Positions 58,844 to 64,000 of a DNA stretch of 64,000 bases are shown here, piece by piece. Position numbers and translations under genes: made by a program. A model generated the notes under the pieces. The model had not been told where the DNA came from. It saw only the letters and a list, made by a program, of their open reading frames with translations, and did not search any database. Position 1 is the first letter of the stretch; each line of letters opens with the position of its first letter. Origin of the DNA: Alkaliphilus metalliredigens QYMF (GTDB lineage: Bacteria; Bacillota; Clostridia; Peptostreptococcales; Natronincolaceae); contig NC_009633.1 in assembly GCF_000016985.1 (NCBI RefSeq), positions 4,445,539 through 4,509,538 on the forward strand, given 5' to 3'.

Positions 58844-58869
58844 TTTTTTTGCAACTTATTTTGCAAATT
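58844..58869 (-). repeat. internal pair of TTTGCAAA units resembling the phage end
   Basis: Minus strand: TTTGCAAAATAAG followed by TTGCAAAAAAA, very like TTTGCAAAAAAG-TTTGCGAAA at the 31784 terminus. It may be an internal transposase-binding site. Confidence 0.4.
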
Positions 58870-58901
58870 AGCAGCTTTTATTGAGTTGTTCCTTCGTCAC
58901 A

Positions 58902-59114
58902 TCATTCATTTTCAAATGTGAATCCATACATCAGAAGTGTTTCTTTATCCATGGGTTGACCAGCTAAAAAACCTTTATTCATTAGAAACCTTCCGCTCCG
59001 AATCATCTTGACCATTCTGTCTGTATTAGCTTTGTTTGGTAGAATTCCCCGTTCCTTTAATGACTTTTTCATGTCTTCAATATCAAACTCAATGTCAATT
59101 TTGATACTAATCAT
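58902..59114 (-). CDS. hypothetical phage protein
   Basis: A 70-residue protein (IKIDIEFDIEDMKKSLKERGILPNKAN, then SGRFLMNKGFLAGQPMDKETLL). The ATG at 59114 is 8 bases after AAGGATGG and 4 bases after the gemA stop. Family unknown. Confidence 0.6.
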   Translation of the reverse strand: MISIKIDIEFDIEDMKKSLKERGILPNKANTDRMVKMIRSGRFLMNKGFLAGQPMDKETLLMYGFTFENE

Positions 59115-59118
59115 TTGT

Positions 59119-59547
59119 TTAGCCATCCTTCTCAACCACCTTCTCCACTTCAATTCTTTTAATCATCTTCTTTAATATTTCGATTAGCCTGCTACATCCA
59201 TAACCGTCCAGCCACTCAAGGCGCTCTACCTCAAACATTTTCTTTACAAATCCATTGATTCTGTCATTGTCATTGTTCCAACCTAATTCTTCTGTCATTC
59301 TGTAGATAGTCTGTCTTTGAGCCTTCGTCGAACTTCTACCACCATCATCTGTTCTTTTTTGCTTTTTCTTCTTCTTGGGCCTAACCATCGCATCAATTAC
59401 TTTGTTGGCTTGCGCTTTTGTCAATTGCTTCATGCTTTCCTTCTTAGATTCTCTATAAATGATCGTGTATAGATCTTCCTTTTCTAATCCAATCTCTCTA
59501 GCAGTCGCCCATATCTTCTTTATTTGCAAACCTGTAATAACTTCCAT
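59119..59547 (-). CDS. gemA: GemA family regulatory protein (DUF1018, Mu gp16)
   Basis: A 142-residue protein: LQIKKIWATAREIGLEKEDLYTIIYRESKKESMKQLTKAQANKVIDAMV is the DUF1018/GemA signature, and the C-terminal half holds a TKAQRQTIYRMTEELGW repeat-like segment. In Mu, GemA modulates host DNA topology and gene expression. First gene after the terminator at 59573. Confidence 0.88.
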   Translation of the reverse strand: MEVITGLQIKKIWATAREIGLEKEDLYTIIYRESKKESMKQLTKAQANKVIDAMVRPKKKKKQKRTDDGGRSSTKAQRQTIYRMTEELGWNNDNDRINGFVKKMFEVERLEWLDGYGCSRLIEILKKMIKRIEVEKVVEKDG

Positions 59548-59572
59548 ACTGCCAGCTCCTATCTTTTTTATG

Positions 59573-59597
59573 AAAAAGGACTAGTAAAACTAGTCCC
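59573..59597 (-). terminator. terminator between early gene 59597 and gemA
   Basis: Stem GGACTAGT/ACTAGTCC with a TTT loop and TTTTT tail. It divides the early region, implying attenuation or antitermination before gemA. Confidence 0.85.
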
Positions 59598-60250
59598 TAT
59601 TCATCTTTTTCATATTCAACGCCGATCTTCAATGTCTCATCTACGATAACAGCATGTTTTAGTTTTTTAATTGCATCCTGAAACCCCGGTGTCCCTTCTT
59701 CGTACCCTGATACTTCCATGAAGTTCACGATTCTTTCCCAAGCTGCTGCCTCTGTAATAAAATAAGCCCAATGCTCTGCTTCTTCTTGGCTATGTCCTAT
59801 AGTCTTCAGAAATTCTACATCCTTTTCAAAATTACCCTTCAGCTTCTTTTTAGCTACTTTTGCTTTACCCTCTGAAAGGTTCATTTCTTCGATGATATCT
59901 AGCACCTTTCTCTCAGTGTAATTCCCACTTACCAAAGGCCCGACGACATTCTTAAAAGGTGCTGTAAGCTTATACTGTATCTCTTCTTTAGCAAAATCCT
60001 TCAGAATGTTCTCTGGTATTACTCCTCTTAAATACTCAATGCTTACCAACTCAACCTTTTCAGCAGTGGTAACTATTGCACAGTTGCTGTCATCACCATA
60101 AAACTTTACTTGCTTTACCTTGCTATTTTCCAACGCGGATGCAGCTTCATTCTGTATGGAAAGTTTATGTTTGTTCATTTCTTTTCTGCCATCTGCCATC
60201 AGTGCATCCCACTTAGCAAGTTCATTAACCACTTTTTTGATGTTATCCAT
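59597..60250 (-). CDS. early phage protein of unknown function
   Basis: A 217-residue mixed protein: helical N terminus (VNELAKWDALMADGRKEMNKHK), beta-rich middle (VKQVKFYGDDSNCAIVTTAEKVELV) and helical C-terminal half. In Mu-like Firmicute phages a DUF3164-type protein often lies here; the similarity is not clear enough to assign it. Overlaps the AbrB-like gene by 8 bases. Confidence 0.65.
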   Translation of the reverse strand: MDNIKKVVNELAKWDALMADGRKEMNKHKLSIQNEAASALENSKVKQVKFYGDDSNCAIVTTAEKVELVSIEYLRGVIPENILKDFAKEEIQYKLTAPFKNVVGPLVSGNYTERKVLDIIEEMNLSEGKAKVAKKKLKGNFEKDVEFLKTIGHSQEEAEHWAYFITEAAAWERIVNFMEVSGYEEGTPGFQDAIKKLKHAVIVDETLKIGVEYEKDE

Positions 60251-60482
60251 CTACCTTGTCCCCCATTTCTTTAATACATTTAGAGCATACATGGTTGTTT
60301 TGGTACCTTACCACACCATCAATAGTTCTACAGAACATACATCTTGGAGTATGCTTTGAGATTATCAACTTCCCTGCCTCTACCTCAATATCAACTGCTT
60401 GCCCTTTGTCCATGTCAATTTCTCTTCTGATGTCCGAAGGAATGGTGAACCCTCCACTTTTATTAATCTTTTTTGTTTTCAT
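60243..60482 (-). CDS. AbrB/SpoVT-type DNA-binding protein with C-terminal zinc ribbon
   Basis: A 79-residue protein. The N-terminal swapped-hairpin domain (INKSGGFTIPSDIRREIDMDKGQAVDIEVEAGKLII) is the AbrB/MazE type. A C-terminal CMFCRTIDG...HVCSKCIKEMG forms a CxxC-CxxC zinc ribbon, giving an unusual compact fusion. ATG at 60482. Probable early regulator. Confidence 0.85.
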   Translation of the reverse strand: MKTKKINKSGGFTIPSDIRREIDMDKGQAVDIEVEAGKLIISKHTPRCMFCRTIDGVVRYQNNHVCSKCIKEMGDKVDG

Positions 60483-60483
60483 A

Positions 60484-61242
60484 TTATTTTGCCTCCTCAA
60501 TTATATTTTTTGTAAGCTCATGGAGCTCATTAACAAATTTCAATATCTCTTCCTTGGCCACAATAATGTAGTTATCATAATTTTCTTCGTTGCGAATCTT
60601 TATGGTGGCTTTATCTATTTCATATTCCATTATGTCTCCTTTATATATTGTCATTACCTTTCTTAAAGTCCCCTTCTCAGAATGTGGCGCCTCTCCTATA
60701 GCTTCTTGGGCTTTTGTTCTAACTTTTGACAATCCAGCTTCATTGATAACTTTGGTTAAGCGATCATTTGCTTTCCAATCAAGGTCAGTCTCTTTCTTGG
60801 AATCAATCTCGTCCTCTTCTTTTCTAATATTCTCGAACAGTTCATCAACTTCACTTTTATCTCTTTTTTCTGCTATCAGATCCGCGATGCCCCACTTACC
60901 ATAGTAGGTTTTGATTGTTAACTTTGATAAGCCATACTTCTCACTAATTGTTTCAATAGCAGTATTGTTCCAACCATATGCTATGCATTCTTTGAGCAAG
61001 GTTTCTTTATCAATACTTTTTTTCCTAGGCACAGTCTCTGTTTCCCCCTTTTCTAATACTTCTATCGTGGTGTTCCCATTGATAACTTCCAACTTCGATG
61101 TGGTAACAATGTAACTTCCTTGATGGATGGTAATGAAGCCGTCATATTCACCTACAACGATACCTTCGAAGGATTTTGAACTCTTAGGCTTTTTAGAGTT
61201 GCAAGTGACTTTAATCCTATCTCCCTTTTGAAATTCCAACAT
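60484..61242 (-). CDS. early phage protein with KOW/SH3-like N terminus and HTH
   Basis: A 252-residue protein. The N-terminal beta domain (FQKGDRIKVTCNSKKPKSSKSFEGIVVGEYDGFITI) looks SH3/KOW-like; a helical segment (YGWNNTAIETISEKYGLSKLTIKTYYGKWG) looks like a helix-turn-helix; the C-terminal half is charged and helical. It is probably a DNA-binding early regulator. Family not recognised. Confidence 0.6.
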   Translation of the reverse strand: MLEFQKGDRIKVTCNSKKPKSSKSFEGIVVGEYDGFITIHQGSYIVTTSKLEVINGNTTIEVLEKGETETVPRKKSIDKETLLKECIAYGWNNTAIETISEKYGLSKLTIKTYYGKWGIADLIAEKRDKSEVDELFENIRKEEDEIDSKKETDLDWKANDRLTKVINEAGLSKVRTKAQEAIGEAPHSEKGTLRKVMTIYKGDIMEYEIDKATIKIRNEENYDNYIIVAKEEILKFVNELHELTKNIIEEAK

Positions 61243-61444
61243 TTCCTTTGGCTTCTACTCGATTGATAAAGAGCTTTAAAGCTCCTTTGCCGATGTATTC
61301 TTTTTCGATGTAGTTTTTTATCTCTTCAATCGTCCTTTCTTTTGTTTCTAAACCCTCCACCAGGCTATTGATATTTACCTTTAAATTTTCTTCAAGTCTC
61401 TTCCGTTGTGCAGCTCCTTCCATCTTGATCAAGACATCTTCCAT
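61217..61444 (-). CDS. small hypothetical early phage protein
   Basis: A 75-residue helical charged protein (LEENLKVNINSLVEGLETKERTIEEIKNYIEKE). AGGAGGGCG ribosome site. Overlaps the next gene by 26 bases. Family unknown. Confidence 0.6.
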   Translation of the reverse strand: MEDVLIKMEGAAQRKRLEENLKVNINSLVEGLETKERTIEEIKNYIEKEYIGKGALKLFINRVEAKGNVGISKGR

Positions 61445-61445
61445 T

Positions 61446-61700
61446 TTACGCCCTCCTTTTTATTAAGTTTTCTAACCGCTCTATTTCCTTCTGGCAGCTT
61501 CCCAGCATACGCTTCAACATCTGTAGGTCTTCTGTCATTTCATCCTCATAGTGGAGTCGGCTGGCTTTATCTTTCATCAATTGCGTTTTGTTTTCTGCAC
61601 ATGCTGGGTGGATGAATTGTTCATTGTAGAGAATCCAATCATCTTCCCAAACGAGATCATCACACACCCAACAGGTGTCTAAAATACAGCCACTTGCCAT
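61446..61700 (-). CDS. small zinc-finger phage protein
   Basis: An 84-residue protein whose N terminus has CWVCDDLVWEDDWILYNEQFIHPAC, a CxxC...HxxC zinc-finger pattern. A coiled coil (LQMLKRMLGSCQKEIERLENL) follows. Its ATG overlaps the stop of the MuB-like gene (TAATG). Confidence 0.65.
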   Translation of the reverse strand: MASGCILDTCWVCDDLVWEDDWILYNEQFIHPACAENKTQLMKDKASRLHYEDEMTEDLQMLKRMLGSCQKEIERLENLIKRRA

Positions 61701-62623
61701 TACAGCATCATCATTTTACTAACCTTTTCGATTGTCTTCAGGTCAATTTCTCGTTCGTCTTCCACCAGGCGTAATACGTTTCTCAGTGTTCGATCCAATA
61801 AGCGGAAGCAGCCAGTGTTACTATTCGTGCCACGAATAATCAGTTCTTCCCTTGCTCTATCAGATATTTTGCAAAACTGTAAGTACTCAATTACTTCTTC
61901 CCTAGACAAGCCTTTAAGAGTAATGCAGAAATCTACTCTGTTAGCAAATCTGGCAATAAAGCCCTTTACCATGCTCTCTAATTTCGGTTCTCCGGCAATA
62001 ACCAAACCTACTGTGTCCTGGTCAAATATTGTTCTAAGAATCTCCATCTTTTTTTGTGTGTACTTTGTAACTAGCTTGTCAGCTTCGTCCACGATTAAGA
62101 GGTACCCTCGATTCACTTCGAAAAATTCCTTAATTCCCTTGACTCTTTTCCAGATCGAACCGTAACCCTGAGGCAGCCCTATAGCTTCTTCAATAGCCTC
62201 CACTAAGTCTCTACTTCCCATGGAATCATCACATTCCACATAACACACTCGGTCTAGCTTTGCATATTCCTTCAATGTTTCGGTCTTTCCAAAGCCTGAT
62301 TTACCTACGATAACACCAAGCCCTTGATCTTCTTGGCACCCCTGGCATACTCCCATGATGTCCTCCACATCTCGCGTAATGAAAAGTTCATCTCTTAGTT
62401 GTCGCACTACCTTCTCTTTTCCTGCCTGTTTTTCATCTAAAAACCTTCTGATTGCAAGTTCTAACTCGATTGATTCATAGTCACCTGATAAGTATCTAGA
62501 TAATGCAGTTCTGCTGTACCCAATCTCCTTGCTTGCTTTTTCTTTACTCATGCCAGTTCTCTTTAAAAGCTCCTCCATCTCCTGTGCAAGCTCCGGTGCA
62601 TTTCTATATAGTTGTACTGCCAT
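61700..62623 (-). CDS. MuB-like AAA+ ATPase
   Basis: A 307-residue ATPase. An N-terminal helix-turn-helix (about 25-46: MSKEKASKEIGYSRTALSRYLS) precedes a P-loop GKSGFGKTET (107-116) and Walker B LLIVDEADK (around 176-184). A C-terminal helical domain follows. MuB delivers target DNA to the transposase and provides target immunity; the domain order and place directly after the transposase fit. AGGATG ribosome site. Confidence 0.9.
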   Translation of the reverse strand: MAVQLYRNAPELAQEMEELLKRTGMSKEKASKEIGYSRTALSRYLSGDYESIELELAIRRFLDEKQAGKEKVVRQLRDELFITRDVEDIMGVCQGCQEDQGLGVIVGKSGFGKTETLKEYAKLDRVCYVECDDSMGSRDLVEAIEEAIGLPQGYGSIWKRVKGIKEFFEVNRGYLLIVDEADKLVTKYTQKKMEILRTIFDQDTVGLVIAGEPKLESMVKGFIARFANRVDFCITLKGLSREEVIEYLQFCKISDRAREELIIRGTNSNTGCFRLLDRTLRNVLRLVEDEREIDLKTIEKVSKMMML

Positions 62624-62638
62624 TATTAATCATCCTTT

Positions 62639-63121
62639 CTATCCTAGTTTTTTTAGTGCAGCTAAGGCTTTCGCCGATTGACGTTCAAAATATTCATTCT
62701 CATCACTTTTTTGCTTTGTCTTTTTGTGTTTGAGTTCATCTTTATATTGTTCGTCCTGGGGAATCGCCACAACTTTGTCATTCTTATTCGCCATTTCAGG
62801 TGTGACAATCTTTTTATCAGCATTTTCAATAATATCTTTCTCATGCTGCTGTCTTTCCTCGTAAGTCATCTGGCGATATTTTACTTTATCAGTCTCATTT
62901 CTTAAATGACGTTTTTGATCTTTATTGTGCTCTTCAAAGGCCTTTTGTGACAGTTTTGGTGCGATTCGTAACAGTTCATAAGATACAGCTTCACAAACTT
63001 TTTTACCTTCTTTGTTATAAACATAAATTCTTGTAATATCTTCTGGATGGTACCTGATATCAACTCTTTGTCCAATGTATTTTGATAAATCTTGATTTTG
63101 ATAGGTAAATTGCCTTCCCAT
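62639..63121 (-). CDS. Mu-type transposase, C-terminal part in a second frame
   Basis: Up to 160 residues. It begins with the Mu transposase C-terminal beta-barrel (YQNQDLSKYIGQRVDIRYHPEDITRIYVYNKEGKKVCEA) and continues with a Lys/Gln-rich helical tail that in Mu contacts MuB. It continues the DDE frame of 63060-64000 after a +1 (or -2) shift somewhere in 63060-63121. An in-frame ATG exists at 63121 but lacks a clear ribosome site, so this is probably the severed C terminus. Confidence 0.8.
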   Translation of the reverse strand: MGRQFTYQNQDLSKYIGQRVDIRYHPEDITRIYVYNKEGKKVCEAVSYELLRIAPKLSQKAFEEHNKDQKRHLRNETDKVKYRQMTYEERQQHEKDIIENADKKIVTPEMANKNDKVVAIPQDEQYKDELKHKKTKQKSDENEYFERQSAKALAALKKLG

Positions 63122-64000
63122 CCCGTGTAATCTTGATTCCCATGTTGGTTACACTTCGCTCTTCACTTTCTAATAAGAGACTTAAAGCATATTCCAATGG
63201 TGGCGCTGCTTTATAATATCTTTCAGCGTGGTGAAATACATCGACTGGAACAGGGCTTTCTTCCCCTTGATCCTTTAATCCGCCATGGACCCTCGTATGA
63301 TACTTTTCTACCACCCATTTTTCAAATTTCTGTGCAAATTCTTCCATTGTCATTAACTCGCCATTTTCTAGCATCTTTGCAATATCTTTCTTCACCTTGG
63401 CGTCGGTCTTTGATCCCGTTAACGTGCCGGTGTAACTAATCGTTCTCTTTGTGAACTTCTCACATACAGTTCCAAAAAATCTCTCCACTTGCGCCTTGCT
63501 CCACGGTTGGAATGGAAGAGATCTCATATCATCTTCAATACCTATGCTACGGTAAAAACCTTTCACGTCTGCATCCAGTTGTACCCTGATTTTTCTAGAC
63601 CTTCCTGTTAGAGATTCCGCCGTATACTCTTTCCCATTGTCAATCAAGAGATATTTACAAACCCCGTAAGGTAGTAATGAATTTACTTTAGGATAAAAAG
63701 CATTTATCAAACTCTTCTTGATGATGAGTGCATCAGGATTCTCTGCAACAGCCCAACCCACTAAAGTTCTACTTCTCATATCCAACCAACCAACCAATGC
63801 AGGACGTATTGCTTGGAGCTTTCCATTGGATCTTCTCACAGACACCCAACAGTCAAATGAATGAACATCTCCTTGCAGCACTTCCAGTACTTGAAGACTT
63901 TCAACGTCTCTTTTCCGTTTCATCATAAAATCATTCTTCCACTGCCGTTTCCCTCTAGCCACTAATGCAGTTGCCCCTTCTCCGTCTTCCTTCTCTATAT
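63060..64000 (-). pseudogene. Mu-type DDE transposase, N-terminal part partial and frame interrupted
   Basis: The frame is open to the window edge, so the N-terminal DNA-binding domains lie outside. The catalytic core is visible: Asp in VHSFDCWVSV, Asp in LLIDNGKEYT and Glu in QVERFFGTV. The frame ends within the C-terminal barrel (GIKITRDGKAIYLSK then out of frame), and the rest lies at 62639-63121. Either a one-base insertion inactivates it, or the sequence has an error, or recoding joins the parts. Without the C-terminal domain, assembly with MuB would fail. Confidence 0.85.

Larger units (their letters stand above)
31784..64000. mobile_element. Mu-like transposable prophage with contractile tail, truncated by the window
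   Basis: Continuous leftward phage genes from a Mu-type DDE transposase and MuB-like ATPase through GemA, Mor, holin, DUF3486, TerL, portal, gpF, DUF2213, DUF2184 capsid, DUF3383 sheath, DUF3277 tube, tape measure, gpD/J-like baseplate and tail fibre. Its right end is placed at the TG at 31784 (see the repeat there). The other end lies beyond 64000, so the element exceeds 32 kb. Structural genes look intact; the transposase and recombinase are frameshifted. Confidence 0.9.

Overview
The window reads as chromosome of a low-GC, spore-forming anaerobic Firmicute (class Clostridia). The gene content (two rRNA-tRNA operons, a YtaF-type sporulation protein, a THF-riboswitch-controlled FolT, NusG-domain-II and Gx transporter proteins, DUF1576, DUF4363) recalls Alkaliphilus or close relatives. 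That placement is an inference from familiarity; no search was run.

Region 1 (1-13,470, all minus strand) holds two head-to-tail ribosomal RNA operons. Each runs 16S-23S-5S into a tRNA cluster, and each is preceded by two tandem near-consensus sigma-A promoters. The operon nearer the window start carries tRNA-Ala(TGC) in its 16S-23S spacer and is followed by at least 15 tRNAs. The other has no spacer tRNA and is followed by nine tRNAs and a terminator.

Region 2 (13,470-31,700) is ordinary host chromosome. It contains a DUF1576 membrane protein pair, YtaF, DUF1622, an orphan sporulation-kinase-like histidine kinase, a THF riboswitch plus folT, an iron-sulfur/flavin reductase, two glutaredoxins, mutY, a 2-Cys peroxiredoxin, a half-size GDT1 transporter, a NusG-II/Gx transporter pair, a YetF/DUF4363 pair, an old-yellow-enzyme reductase, an M20 deacylase with lysA, an aldehyde dehydrogenase and uppP. 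Most convergent gene pairs share a clear bidirectional terminator.

Region 3 (about 31,784 to the window end and beyond) is most of a Mu-like transposable prophage with a contractile tail, transcribed leftward. From right to left it has a DDE transposase (partial and frameshifted), a MuB-like ATPase, early small genes, an AbrB-zinc-ribbon protein, GemA, a sporulation-type sigma factor, many small Cys-rich proteins, a cell-wall cassette (3D, NAGPA, amidase), a Mor activator with its own promoter and terminator, an LLH holin, Mu gp25/26/27-like genes, and a NusG-like antiterminator. It continues with a repeat array, TerL, portal, head, sheath, tape measure, baseplate and fibre genes. The left edge has an XkdX gene, a LexA-box promoter, a frameshifted tyrosine recombinase, and a candidate transposase-recognised phage end.

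The most interesting signal is a textbook -1 ribosomal frameshift site: an A_AAA_AAG heptamer, a 6-nt spacer and a 13-position stem-loop. It joins a NAGPA phosphodiester-glycosidase gene to an amidase that has no start codon of its own, so the phage would make a bifunctional wall hydrolase by recoding. Next in interest are an ATT-initiated NusG-like gene coupled to its neighbour, five helically phased repeats just upstream of terL, and a phage regulatory set combining Mor, a sigma factor and an antiterminator.
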